Positions 24,707 through 39,700 of a DNA stretch of 64,000 nt are shown here, one piece after another. Origin of the DNA: Blastobasis lacticolella. Taxonomy: Eukaryota; Arthropoda; Insecta; Lepidoptera; Blastobasidae. Numbering within the stretch: the first letter of the stretch is position 1; the number at the start of each line of letters is the position of its first letter. Below the pieces are notes generated by a model. It was not told the origin of the DNA and did not search any database. It saw nothing but the letters and a program-made list of their open reading frames with translations. A program made the translations under genes and the position numbers. Where the stretch lies: NCBI GenBank assembly GCA_905147135.1, contig LR990056.1, forward strand, positions 5,838,001 through 5,902,000, read 5' to 3'.

Positions 24707-27700
24707 CTGTTGGACAAATTGAGAGTTGGTTATTGGCCTAGTAAAAAAATGTATGGGCAACAACGGAAAAAACGGTAAAAAGGTTCAACAAAAACTTATT
24801 TGTTTTTCTCGTGGTAAGTTGCCAAATGCTGGGCCATGGTCAAGGCGGACCCCGCGCCCTCATGACACAACCAAGACATTAATACCAAGATGACCTGTCT
24901 CTGAGATTTCTCAGCCAGGATGCCCGTCTTCCGGCCACATGGTCTGCGGCCTAGTGTTTTACCCCAAATGATTAGCTGCAAAACTTTGTAGCTTTCGTTC
25001 CCTACCCACTTACCCTCCTCGATCTGCTGGAAGCACCTCGCCAGGCTGGAGACCGAGGACTGTGGTACGGAGAACACCAGCCGCTCCGCGAAGCTCTCCT
25101 CCAGCACTGCTGCCGGGAACAGCTGGCCCACCAGCGCGATGGCGGCTTCTGCGCTGGCGCCACCACTTGATTCGGTCCTAGAGATCAATACAATACGGTA
25201 ACAAACAGGTCTGTAGGTATGCTGGAAGAAATTTCTTTTTAGAAATAAGCGGCGCCTGTTGTCTTTTATATTTCTCTGTGTATTATTATTGTGTACAATA
25301 AACAGTTAAATAAATAAATAAACAGATAGAAAGTATGAGGTATGAGTGATAGATAAATAAGATAGAAAGGTTCGAGATAGACAAAATGTGCTACTTGCGA
25401 GTACTACACCACAATCATAAATGGCCAACAAATAAGTGTAAAGTCAGTATTTTTGGTAACACAAACAAGAATTTTTCAAATTTATAAGGTAAAATGGGAG
25501 GTGCAGGGTCCTACTTTTGAACCGCTCGCTTCGAGTTGTACGGTTTATGGGCATGAACAATTAAATATTTCGATGCACAATGCTGGTTTTCCCTATTTTT
25601 GAACCGTTTACTTTCGGTATTGCTAACATAAATAAAAATAAATTGAATTTCTCATGTCGAAAATCCAAATTTAAAACCGTTCGACTCGCGGCGAGCGGTT
25701 CAGAAATAGAGCCCAAAAATTGTAATTTCAGTTATATATAGCTGGTACCTTTGATGGTGCGGCCGATGTGGCGGGGTGCCGGCCACCAGTGGCGTGTGTA
25801 TGCTCGCATCCACCGCTTCCGCTTCTCCCTCGGCCTCTGCTTCTGCACACGCCGATCCTGCTCCCGATCCTCCTATGACATCACATTATAATCATCATCA
25901 GAACTAATAACAATGAAGGATTGGTATGTCAATAGAAATGGCCAAGTGGTCGGAATTCGTGAAGAGAGAGAATATCACATTTCGTTCTTTGATCTCGAAT
26001 CCTTGAAGCACAAGGCTTCGACTTCTCGAAATTTCGATTCCTTCCTTTCAATACACAACACATACAAACTTTTACTATTAATACTACGACTTGAAACAAC
26101 TTTTTGAATTGTTACGGAGAAATAAATCCAAATAATTCCATTATTTCGTTCTTACTTACAATCATTTAAGTAAAATATTTTGGCGCCCAAATTGGGACCA
26201 GTTAAATAATTTAGTTCTTATTTTTTGTTTGATCTAAGACTTATGGCTTACCTTCATCCGCCTCTCCCAGAGATGGTGAGTTCTCTGTTGACCTCAATGG
26301 CGACGGAGACAAAGACTCTGTGTCCATCATCTGTGTACACCAAATAATTATTTCCATAAATTACGTGTAAAATTATCTACTTGTGTTTTTCAAACAAAGC
26401 CGAGGTTCATCATCATCATCACAGCCCGTAACAGTCCACTGCAGGACTTAGGGCCTCTCCCACGAAAGGGGAGGTTATTGCCATAATCTCCACGCTTGGC
26501 AGGCGGGTTGGAGATCGCAGTGTTTAAATAATACAATGGAAAATGCTGCTGCCCATTTTCCAGACTACGGAGACTCTTGATCTTTTGCCTCGAAAACATT
26601 AGTCGCCTTGTACGACACCCATGAGTGTAAGGGGTTGGTGCTATTCTACTCTGCCGGACACCACACGGCCAAAGCCGAGGTTACTTCAAGTAAATGGTCT
26701 ACTAAGAATTGAAAACTTACCGCTGCTTTCTGATAACTCTGCCCAATTTTCATTTCTAAAGTATAACCAGCTCCATACAAGTTTTTTAAATGTTGCGTTG
26801 AACCAATACACCTGCCAATTACAAAACATGCATTTATTATTCATTACCACTAAAATATCTTATTTACCTAACATACTAAAATTGCTTAACAAATGTGCAT
26901 ACCTCAATCCGCCCTTAACCATAATTCCAACCCTAGAACATAAAGCATCAGCCTCTTCCATGGAATGTGTCGTTAGAATAGCACCTTTTTTGCCCTGAAA
27001 CAATAAATTATTATTATTATTATTATTAATCATTTATTTCAGACCATACAAATATTATTTATAACAGTCCATATTATATTGTGTTAGTTAAATTACTTAT
27101 AATATATTGTTAAAATCATTACATAATTAAACATTCAATCCATAAAACTCATAAAATCATCACAATATCATAATAAAAAATTAATTGAAAATTCACATAA
27201 AATGTCAAATTCTTAAGTAGGCAAATAATTAATAAAAATTAAGTCCCAGATGCAACATGGAGTTTAAGTCAGTGTAACTGGTATTAATGTAACTCTTACT
27301 TAGATTAGATTCTAGAACCATACAAGTAGGTTGAACAAAGTCACTGTGTAATTAAACAATAAATAAAGTTAATATTGATACTAATTGTTAAACTAAACAT
27401 CAGAAATCTTCAACCTCATAGTCGCTTTCCATCAGCTGAGTTGAGGTCAAATGCAAGCTTAATAATAATAAAAAAAAAAAAAATGTTTGGCGCCCAAACT
27501 GGGATTAAGGCATACAAGATAAAAACCCTTAGGGACATAAGCAACGTTGTGTACCGGCGTTTGTGTAGCTGAAGAGTCGAAATTCACATCAGTATGAGGA
27601 TCACTTCGGAGGTAAAAGAGTTACATAGTTTTGCAAGTTACTTAGTAAAGCAAGTTACCTTGCATAACCTTCCCATACTAATAAATGTCATTTGTGTAAA

Positions 27701-30700
27701 ATCAAAGGATATAATGACAATTAATTAAAGTTTATTTGCGACAAAGTTGGTTAAAGTGGGTCATGATTTCATTTCTGCGACTATTAAGCCAGTGAACTCG
27801 AATTTGCGAAAAATCGTATTGTTTGGATTTCTTTATGCCTCTTGGGTGACTTCCACGAATAACGTCCTAAAGATCGATTTTAGTAAACCAACAAGATCAT
27901 TTAGTTAGCCGTATTCCCGTAGGATCCACTGTTTTCGAGATATTTACAAAAAAAAACAATAAAACGGGACCTTTCGGGACCCCCTTCCACCCCTCCCACC
28001 AAAGCTCGCGTCCCCAGCTGGGGACTTTTCATATATTTAAAATTAAAAGTAATAAGCTACTCGAATTTTTGCATTCATTTTTTCATCGTTGACTGGGTAC
28101 ACACACAACATACACAAACATCAATAAATTAGGTATACCTAAAATAGAAACGAATTAACCTACAATCTAGCCTGTAGAGTGTCCTATACTGACCTGGAAA
28201 CTAGCCAGTATGGTGTCCCAGAGGAACCTCTTGCTGCGTGGGTCCATCCCGGTGGACGGTTCATCCAGTAGCACAAGCCTCGGCGAGCCCACCATTGCCA
28301 GCGCGAACGAGAGCTTCCGCCGGGTACCTCCACTGCAGGTTTCTGCGTTCTTGCTCGCGTGCTCCATGATCTGCAGCCCGTGGAGGTACGCGTCCACTAT
28401 CCTGTTGGCAAGGGACAGGTGTTTCGAGTTGAATGTGTGGCTTTGGTGGAGTCTTGCTATGTTTAGATTTGGACTGGGAAATGTATCCTTACTGGTTTGT
28501 GATCCAATTTCGCAGATAAGATCGAGGAGGCTCGACTGCGCTGGTTTGGTCACGTGATACGTAAGCCTCAGGGATACATGGGAAATAGGTGCCTGAACCT
28601 GCCGGTATCAGGAAAGAGGCACCGTGGGCGACCCAAGTAGCGATAGATTGACATCGCTGAGACGGTAGCGAGAGCAAACGGCTTACGACGCGAGAATGCC
28701 GAAGACCGGGTGAATGCGTAGGAAAGCGGACCGTGGCTAAACGCTAGGACGATGATGACTGGTTTGTGATCCACTTTCGATGTCGTTAAAGATTATGTGT
28801 TGACATTATTAATATTACATAATATTATTTGTAGATTGTTACCCAGACGTGTTTGTATAATTTCTATTAACAAAATAAAAATGTAAAATAAGACTTTATT
28901 ACTGTTATCAAGTTTCTTACAGTCGTTTATAATCGAATAGTAGTCAACAGCTTGTCTTTCGACAGAGGCCGCCTCCACCAACATTTTGTTGAACTTTTTG
29001 TGTAACTAGCTATTTTAATCTTAAAGTTATGTTTAATGCGCAATATTTGCTTAAAACCTTTGGAAAGATTGAAAAGAATGAGTCATAGCAGAGTAAATAC
29101 CTACATGTACGCCTTAATTCTACAAAAGTAAAAGAAATAAAATATCATAGTCTGCTTATACAGGTGTTTCGAAACCGATTTCAATAACATATTGTGTATG
29201 TAATGGCACAGCAGTAAACTAACTGGTTAAATATAATTATATTTGTGAGTAAATAACTGCTTTGCCATAAAATTATATCGGGTGGAAGAGCCATACCTGG
29301 TGACAGATAATTTCTAACAGCACTCAGTAATTTTAGCACCATAAATAATACCATAGTGATGAAATATGAAGCAATTTCTAGCACGTGAATCCTTTGTATT
29401 GACTTGTTGCTCAACACAATGTTTTGGTTTAAGTTAGAGATGAAACGGATAGTTGTTTGGCCGGATACCGGATACCGGATATCCGGCTAGCCTCCTAGCC
29501 GGATATCCGGTGGCCGGATATTCGGCAGGACATAGTCTCTGAACAAGTTTGTGCAAGCTGTGATCGCGGCGTGGGACTTTATACGACTGCATGTGTTTAT
29601 GGAATTTCAAGTCTTCGTTTAATGTAAATAATATAAACGTTGAACTGAACCATTCTTCCGCCCTCATACGGATTGATAGTTTCAAAATACGGGCTAACAT
29701 ATTAATTAGCTCACAGCATCGTAGAGGATAACCGACATCGTAAATATAAAGTAATTCATATTTTAATCCAGGATAATATTTTTTCATATCTTTATTATCA
29801 ATATATATCTTAATTGACTTTGGAAAAAATATTACACTATGTACATTATTATACTAAACAGCACTTGTCAAAACTACACACGACAAAAATGCGCATCAGC
29901 AGGTGTCACCCTGTTGGGCAAAGTACGTAATGCCAACACTCGTGGAAGTTACGAAGTCACACCTACTCGTATGCCCGAGAAAATCACCATAGTACAAGTA
30001 GCCGTAAATTTGGCGATGATGACCGCTGACGCGGAAGACACCCACACGCCACCTTGCTGACGGCGGACAAGCAGACAAGAAGAGCTGACTCCAGCTAATG
30101 GAAAAGGCATAGTGCAAAAAGAAAGAGACCAGAAAACTATTATAATTTTTTGCGAACCTACCAAATGAACGATTTTGAGTAGAATGGGTGCCGATGCCGA
30201 CATAATCAATAGTACTTTGATTAATATTTATGGTTTTTGAACGTTTTGAGACGACTTTTTACTTGACTGCTACAGCCTTCTGTATGCATATATTTCCGAT
30301 GAGCAAATCACTTTTATAGACTTTTCATACATTTTTTACTATCCGGTATCCGGCCGGATATTAACGCATTATCCGGTATCCGGCCGGATAGTAAATTATG
30401 GCCGGATAGGCCGGATACCGGATAGTGGCCGGATATCCGTTTCATCTCTAGTTTAAGTAGTAAAGCAGTACCTAAGTAATAAACACAAACCTAAACAAAT
30501 AAAAGTACACGAAGTTAAGAAGTAGAACTAGCAGCATACCTGGGCGTATCAGCCTTGCTGACGCCCCGGATGGCGGCGTAGCATTCGATGTGCTCGCGGA
30601 TGGTGACGTTCTTCCAGAGAGCGTCATGCTGAGGGCAATAGCCCAGCATCGCGAACGCCGACGACGTCGAGTCGTCGATGCTTTCGCCGCCGAGTAGCAC

Positions 30701-33700
30701 CTGCCCGGAAAATAATACATATAAACTCATATTATGAATATGCACCCGGTACACCATATTCTTTTTTGTGCACCACAGAGGTAGTCAGACTAATCAGTGA
30801 CATAAACTACAATCCTGTCCAAAGATGGTAAATAATTTTGGCGCCCAATACGGGACTTTGGCGCCCAAGAAGGGACATTTCGAAAAAGACAGGGTGGCCT
30901 GGAAAATGCGTAAATTATGTTATATGGCTAATAACTTCGTCATTTACCCGAAATGGGTTGGGCACAATCCGTATCAGGCCCGACCGGATCGGTACATACC
31001 GGTTCGCTATTCGTATACAGGGTGTTACATAATATATGTATAAAGCCGTGAACTGGATGGAGTGTTAAACATAATAAAACGATAGGTACAATTATTTCTG
31101 TCGTACGTGAATTTTTTTTATATAACATATGTATGAAGCCGTGAACCGTATAGAGTGCTAAATGTATGAAAACGATAGGTACAAAAATTCCACGTACAAC
31201 AGAAATAATTGTACCTATCGTTTTATTATGTTTAACACTCTAACCAGTTCACGGCTTTATACATATATTATGTAACACCCTGTATACGCTAACGATTTAT
31301 TAGTGCTCCATGGGGTGGGGATTTGGAGAACCGTGGCTTTGGCAGTGGAGGGGCATTTGCCTTTTTGCTGCCAGAGCAACGTGTTATAGAGGCGGGCAAC
31401 GCATTGGCGATACTCTTGGTGTTGCTAATGTCTATAGGCAGTGGTGATCACTTACCATCAGGTGGTTACCGCTTGCCTGTTTGCCTACCGCATGATATAA
31501 AAAAATTTCACACTGGTCATAATCAATTCCTGTCACTTTAACCCGAATGTAACAAAACATTGCCACTTTGCAGCACCACTTCCTATCCACACTGACCGTT
31601 CCGCAAGTCGGCCGCTCCTCAGCGGTGATGATCTTCATCGTGGTAGTCTTCCCGGCCCCGTTGTGGCCTAACAGGCCGAAGACTTCGCCCCCTTCAACAG
31701 CAAGCCCAAGCCGCTGCAAACCGGTTCGCCGCGCCGGACCCCCCTCCCCGCAACACCCCCCGCCGCCTGTGCCGCGCACCTTGTACTCTTTGCGCAGGTT
31801 CTGTGGGAGTTATGAGTGTTGTTACATGATGGGTTGTTACAGGTTCTAAAAAACTTAGAAACACATAATAAGGTGTGAAATGTACCTAAGTCTATTTATT
31901 TATTTATTTTATTTGTCAACAGCTTAAAAATTTTTGTTACATTGAAATATTACATGAAAGATCTTTAACATTACATATAAATGTAAATCCATTAACAGGC
32001 AAACTTATGTTTACAATAGCATCGATCGCGCTATGGGGTAAAGGCAGACAATTATGCATATGAGACGATCATTATACCTACTTTTTTGTGTGTACCTAAG
32101 TGTGTGCGTGTGAGAACGATGTTTAACGTCATTTTGAATGTTTTATATTTATCTTAAGCTTAAATGGGATTAAGAATTTGGTGCAATACTTACGTTAATA
32201 AATAAATTTGAGCCACGCTATAACACGTAAAGAAAACACCAACAAATCCTTACATGCACGACAAGTACAGGCTTCGGGTCCAATGGGTTTGTGAGTATGC
32301 GCTGTACGCGGCGTTGCTCGCGCCGCACGTCCTCGTCCTCGCCGGCCGCGTCGCCGCCCGCTTCCGCTTCCGCGTCCGCTCCCGCTAGTATCCCCCCGTT
32401 CTCGGAGACGCGGCGTTTGCGCTGGAAGGGATGGACATGGTTTGATTTTTTATACTAGTTGTTGTGAATAAATATTTATTTATGTTATATTTTATTCTTC
32501 TCAGTGACACGAGCACCAACTCAAATGATGGAAAGCGGTAACTGTCGCCAATAATACCTACAGTTTGTGCACTTCTGTTGAAATGCAGAATCATAATTAG
32601 TGCGTTATTACGGTAATAGTGCTTGGCTACCTTAACCTTCAAACTGGAACGCAACAATGTAAGCATACTTGCTTGGTGGGAGAAATAGATAAGGCGGTAG
32701 TGCACAACGAGGCTTAATAGATTCATTAGGCTTAACAGTAGTTTGATGTTTGGATTCGCATCGTACAATATTGACAGCTAACACGTCAGTCCCTTTTTGG
32801 GCGCCAAATGGGCAAGCCTACGTTTTTAAACAGAATTTCAGAATTTCTGAACGACTCGCCAGTATCTTGTTGGCAGCAAGATTTCAATGCAGTTCCAATG
32901 CATTTTGACCAACAGCTTGTATTACAGCCTGTTTCTGACTGGTGTAGTAAAACCTTTTCATACCCAGGGTAGGTAGGAAGCTGGGGTTAGCGTGGGGTAA
33001 GTACCCACGACAGCCTACATTAATTTACCCTACTTCGACTTTGACCTGTTTATTATTTGTACGCGCAATCGCATACCCATAGTAATGCTACCTTATTTTA
33101 TACTGGTGGTGGATACTTGACGACCTGAGTGGTTCAGTTGGTTAACATATCTGCCACGCAGAGGTCCTGGGTTCGATTCTCGGCCGACCAGTTACGGGTA
33201 AGTAAATTACTAGGTTATCAGTTATCTAGCAGCCATAACACAAGCTTTGTTTACTTTGGGGCTAGATGGTGCTGTGTAAATGGTCCAAGCTCATTTTACA
33301 CTGGAGGTCAATAGGGTCACTCACCGGACATATCCGGCCACCGGACTTGAGCCTGTCAGCAGCTAACAGCGCGGCGCCGCAGACCGGCACGTGGAACAGC
33401 ATTGCCGCCACCATGACCCACACCTCCGCCGTGAAGTAGCTCCACAGCGCAGGGGTGGTGCACAGCCCGCGGAGGTTGCAGGTTAGGTACACCCTGGGGG
33501 GTACGGTTTGGGATACAAATTTATTTATTTTACAGTTTATTGTGCACAATAAATACTATTATACAAAATTGACGTACAGATAAGATCACAACAGGTAGGT
33601 ACAGCTTATTTCTAAAGAAACATCTTCCAGCCGACCAATGGAAGAGAGGGCAAAATCGAGACCTAACGTGGATATAAATGTCAATATAGTCGTATTGAAA

Positions 33701-36700
33701 TCTTGTATAGTATGGATACCATATTTTGTAATATTTTTAAATCTTTTCTTTAAGTTGTATTACTTTGACACACTGTAACGTAAGTAATTTGATTAATTGA
33801 GTCGAGCAAAGATAATTTTTAGGCTTAAGTTGTTGTGTCTCATCAACTGTTGTAGATACTTACTTCTTTGTTGTAATTTTATCAGTTTCAAATTGGTATT
33901 GGAGACTTGACGATTGGAATTCTGTTAGCAATGAGTGTATGTGTGTAAAATAAACCAATAAATAAACCCTATATATAATTCCATTCGTGTGTAGGATATT
34001 CAAGTCCAGCGATGGACTGTTATGGGCTATTTTATTATTAATGATGACTAGGGTTAAACAAATACCAACCTTGGAGATAACCATGGACAGATAACTGGTT
34101 ATCTGTGAATTTTTTTTACTTTCAGTAAAACTGGTTGTCTCTCCTGTTTTATCTTACAGTTACCTGTGAGCAAAATAAATTCCTGCAAAAATTCTTCACA
34201 GCTCAGGCCAGTCATCTGGCTATGGTTATCTTAAAGGAATAAGGGGACTACTGCTACTTACCTATCCACATAGTAAATGATGGCGTAGGGGATGTACATA
34301 ACATCCAAGAAACTGAACACTAAGTGCAGGTAGAAGGCTATGTCGTTACCTGAAACAAAAACCAGGGCTTCATCAAATATTTCCATTTCATCTTATTGTA
34401 CTCCTATTTTACCCCACCTCATTCAACTTACCCCACTTAAAAGTATCCAAAACAGCAACCAAAATGAACGGTATGACGCCAACCCAAGTGGTGATATTGG
34501 GCATGATACTCTGAGCGGAGTCCATTTTGTCGAAGATATAAGACAAGCAAGTGTTAAACAAAATGGCGGACGGGCTGTAGAGGAAGAGAAGCCCCGTGAG
34601 CATAGTTATTGCCGAACCGTTGGTCAGGCTCGGGATATCGTTGAGGAGGACCTGTAAAAGAAATATTACGGGATAACTACAAAAGTTAGAGAAAATAATA
34701 ATGGATATAAATCATACTAGCATAGGCCCAATCACGATGGCAATCTAGCATTTGAAATATAAGACTGATTAGAATTAAAAGTATAACGAATCTTGAATTA
34801 ATGGGTATGTACACGTGGAATTGATTTCTTCAATTAAAAATTATAAAAACAAATATCTATGCAATTTACAGTAGATTTAATAGCTAACACTTACCAACAC
34901 CAATACCCCAATGGTGGTGACGATCATGATGAAGATAAGGATCGTGAAGTAAGTGAGGAAGTACATGCTCATCGACAGCCCGTTGACGCGGAGCTGGTTC
35001 TTAGCTTTTATCTGAAAGATAGACATTTCAATGAGAATTTATTATGGGGCCGAGATGGCCGATACGGCTACATAATCATTATTTCTGTGACTCACATAAT
35101 CTCTGTGCTATTAAAGTACATAAATATTGTCTCATTTCTAACAGAGACTTTCTAGACTCATTAGAGAATTAACATCAAACTTTTTTTTGTAGACGTCGGT
35201 TTAAAGTGAAAATGATACTTTAATCATACGAGTATGTAATATGATTACTATCCTGTTGTAATTATTATCAAGTTCCGTTTCTTTTTCAAAGATACGCTTT
35301 CATTCGTTTTCAAACACACCTATTACAAAATCTATCTTCCTGCGTACCTATCTATCTGTCCAGTTGAAAAGAAATACTCCATTCCACCTACCTCCCTATC
35401 GTACACGATATCCACGGCCAAAGTGACAGGCACCAGTGCGAAGATCATGCCCATGAAGACGGCACATATGACGTTTCCCAGATTGAATTCCTCTTGTTGC
35501 TCAGTCTGCTGGAACGGATGCGCGAAGACCTCGATGGGGCGGAAGCCTTCCAGCATATTCGAGGTCGACATCAGGACCCTGGGAGAGAAGGTTGGGATTG
35601 TATAGGGGAGGTACAGTTATTTGAAGGGTTTGAGATAACGATAAAATATTTAATAGAATAGAAGGGACTACAAATCCATTGATTTATATAGATATGTTTG
35701 CACGAACAAATAACCCTCAAGGTTTCCATAGTAAATAAAATCGAAGTCTTTGCATAATGAACCAGAGACCAACTAAGGACCATAACTAAGAGATTACAGG
35801 AAGCGTTTTTTTTTTTATTCTACTCAGTGACAAACGATCAAACAGTCCAGCTGATGGTAAGTTATAACTGTCACCCATAACATCTACAATTCATACATTT
35901 AGGTTGCAGGTTGTGGTTATACCATACCTTTATTCTTGTGAGACAGTGTAGACACAGTTTTTGAGGCCATTGACAATTGTGAGTGACCAAAGGAAATACT
36001 TACTTGTAAATGCTGTTATCCAACAAATTGACAATGATTGGCAGACTGTGCGTATACGTGCTGTTGTAATAGGCCAGTATCTTCCCGTACGGTATGAGGC
36101 TATCTTTTATACTGAATGCTCCGAAATTCTCCATATCCAGAAGGTTCGAGAAACTCCCATTGAAATCGATTATGGGGAACGCCCCTAAAGACTCTAAAGA
36201 GTATTTTAAATCCTCGATTTCTTTCGAACTCTGTTGTTCGCTGAACAAGGCGATCGGTGTCTTGTTGAAGTAAGCGTTCGGGTCCAACTTGAGTGGCTGC
36301 ATCCGAAAAAATACGATCTGTCTCGATTTCATGTACAGGCCGAGAGCGCAGGATACTGTGGAGAGACAAGAAAAATATAAATATGCTTGTGGAAGTAATC
36401 CGGATATCTTTGTAATATTAAAATTTTTTGCCGTAGTTAGCAATGATAGTCTGGATTACATGGAATACGCAAGATTTTATATCTTATTATCATCTTAAAC
36501 GGGCTTTGCCTTACTACTCATTCCCACTGTTGCAACCATTGTATAGCTAGGATCTACAGCGGCGACCATACACAGGTCCTGAGTTTTGACACTCAGGCGC
36601 GGCCGAGGACAAGCTAATACTGTCTTAGGAGTAGGAGTGGGAAATATGTATAGTGTTCCCGACCTCCTCCCCCAAAAAGCGGAGACAGCGTAAAACAAAA

Positions 36701-39700
36701 TAGGCCAAGTGGCCTATTTTGACGACCTGAGTGGTTCAGTGGTCAACATGCCGGTCTGCCACGCAAGAGGTCCCGGGTTCGATTCCCGGCCGGGCAGAAA
36801 TTGAAATGATGAATTTTAATTTCTGTTACGGGTCTGGGTGTTCTATGTATAATAAGTATGTACTTAAAAAAAAAAGTATATAAGTAGTTTATCAGCTATC
36901 TAGCACCCATAACACAAGCTTTGCTTACTTTGGGGCTAGATGGCGCTATGTGGTCCACAATTATTTATTTATTTATTTATTATTTAATACAGTAAATGCC
37001 AGAAATCAGAGGAAACGCACCACGGCCATACAGTAGATAATTAGGTACGTCTAACATTATGTTGCCAAAATTAATTATGACCAAAGAGCTTATAGGCGCT
37101 TATCATCTTATTGTAGACCAGCGGCCCGCCCCGGCTTCGCAAGGGTACCACAACGGGTACACGGGTTACACACGACCGCTGCACTTTATTTCTTGATGAC
37201 ATTGACTCCCCTCCCGTACCCCGTGCTGCCTAGATAGCCGAGCGGACTGAGCGGCGAACACGCGACTTTTTTTTAATATTCACATTTTTAAACTCGTGAT
37301 ATCTTTCGAATGGAATGTCTGAATTGAATAATTCAAAACCAAGTACAAATAAAGAGCGTTATTTAGCGGCGGCATTTCAATTAAATTTTGAAAATAAAAG
37401 AACACTTATTGTGACATAACTATAATAGTTAGATATATACTGTCGCGACACTTTTTGTAGAGAATGATGTGTTCTGTAAAGTCGTAGTACATTATTTTGT
37501 TCTATCATCAATGTTTTTCGCAGCACACGCGATGTAAGGAATTTTTTGGGCATTTTTTTACACCTTGGGTTATATTATTGGAGTTTTATTAATGATCCGT
37601 AATTTTTTAGAAAATATAATATAGCCTATGTCACCCGCGGATAGTGTAGCTTCCCAACGGTGAAATAATTTTTGAAATCGGTCTAGTACTTTCGAAGCCT
37701 ATTCAATACAAACAAACAAGCAAACAAAAATTAAAACATTTCCTCTTTATAATATTAGTATAGATAGTATAGATAACTCAGTCAACTTACTAATAGGCAT
37801 GAAGATCATCACGTATAGCTTGTAGGGGTCCCGGATCATCCTCACGGTCCGGATGTAGACGAGCGCGCAGAAGGTGCGCCAACAGGACGGGCTCGTCTTC
37901 ACCATCTCGCCGAGGGCGTCCACCGAGATCGGCACTTCGGGTGTTACCTGGGTTACAGGAAAAAATTTTAAACTTTAAACCGCTGTGATCTGAATTACAA
38001 TGCTTATAATATTAAGTTTATCGTTTTATTAAACTCCGACGAAAAAACAGGGTAGTTATAAGTTTTACGTGTATCTCTGTGGATCTGTGTATATGTGACG
38101 GTGTGTATCTCCCGAACGGATGAACCGATTTCGATGCGGTTTTTAATATTTGAAAGCCAGTTAAATCAAGATAGTTCTTAGCTGAATCGATATTCAGTAG
38201 TTTTAAAAATATATGAGTAAGTATAAGTAATCTTGGTAGGGGGTATCCGAGTTTTTCTGTCGGTTACATTTATCTTATCTGCCAAATCCTGGATCATGGT
38301 CAAGGCGAACCCCGGGCCCTCATACGCGAGAGCACAAACGGGACATTAACGCCAAGTTTTTTTTTAGGTTATTATTACAGAGAGAGGCAACCTAGCAAGC
38401 AGGTCACCTGATGGTGTGTGATCACCGCCGCCTATAGACACCCGCAACAATATAATACAAATACAAATACAAATACAAATACTTTATTGGTAATAGTGTT
38501 ACAAGTCAATTGATAATGAATTATACAAGTACGTATTACACTTTCATAAAAAAAATTCAACATGTCATCCATTACATAAGTACATTACATGTAACACAGT
38601 TGTTACTAATTACAATAATAATAACAAATAAAGATAGTCAGGTTTTAAGTCAACAAAATAAATTAAACTACACCTTTTAGTGTGTACGTTTTAAATTGAC
38701 AAATTCGTCAAAGTCGTAAAAGGATTGATCCAGTAACCATTTTTTTAGTTTAAATTTAAAACTATTGATGGCAGTTGCATTCTTGACGTGTTCCGGGAGT
38801 TTATTGAAGACAGTAGGCCCCAAAACATACACCGACCGTTCGGATTTTGCAAGCTTATGGAGCACTGGGAGAAGTTGGCCCTCGTCTTTGTTGCTTCTTA
38901 AGGCGCGCGACGATGCATGCTTACGATTGAACATACTTACATTCCGGTAAGTGAATATCGCAATCTGATATATATACTCACATGGCAGTGTGAGTATTCC
39001 AAAATTTTTAAATAAAGGCCTGCAGGATTCCTCCTGGTCAGTGATGCCGACAACGGCACGTACCGCCCGCTTTTGGGCTACAAACGAACGCGCGGTGCCA
39101 CTCGGAGGCGCGCGCCCATAATTCCGCCTCGTAAGACAGTACCGAGTGTACAGTGGCAAAATAACATGATCGCAGCACGCCGCGCTCGGCGGTGCCTGCG
39201 AGGCGACGCAACGCGAAAGAGGCACGGCCTAGTTTCCCGCATACCTCGTCAATATGGGACTCCCAAGTGAGGGCATTGTCTACGAGGAAACCCAACAGTT
39301 TAGTGGATTTCACTTGTTGCAGCGGCGCTCCGCCAATATTCACCTGCAATGGACGTGCCCCTTTGCCGTTTAGTGCAAACCTCATGAAGCAAGTCTTGTC
39401 TTTGTTCAGTGCTAACCCATTTGCACTGAACCATCCATCTAGCTGCCGAATTACGTCGTTCAGGCTCTCTTCAAGTTGCGACTCCGTCGGCGCGGTGATC
39501 ACCACCACGACGTCATCCGCATACACATATATGTCCACGCCTCCTATCGACCCCGGTAGGTCATTCAATAGAACGCTGAACAACGAATTAGAGAGGCACG
39601 AACCTTGAGGAACCCCCATAACGTTACTCATCTCTGCCGAATCTACTCCACCCCCCGCGCTGACTAGGACCTGTGACCTGCTGCTCATGAAGGACAGTAG

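Noticed and set aside
28489..28774. Short minus-strand frames in intron 28
   Set aside because: They are antisense to a recognisable LINE C-terminal fragment on the plus strand.
33119..33195. tRNA gene (GGTTCGATTC box)
   Set aside because: The tRNA-like text is the head of a SINE found four times with the same body; no complete cloverleaf. The same applies to the family A heads at 9,553, 59,146 and 61,108.
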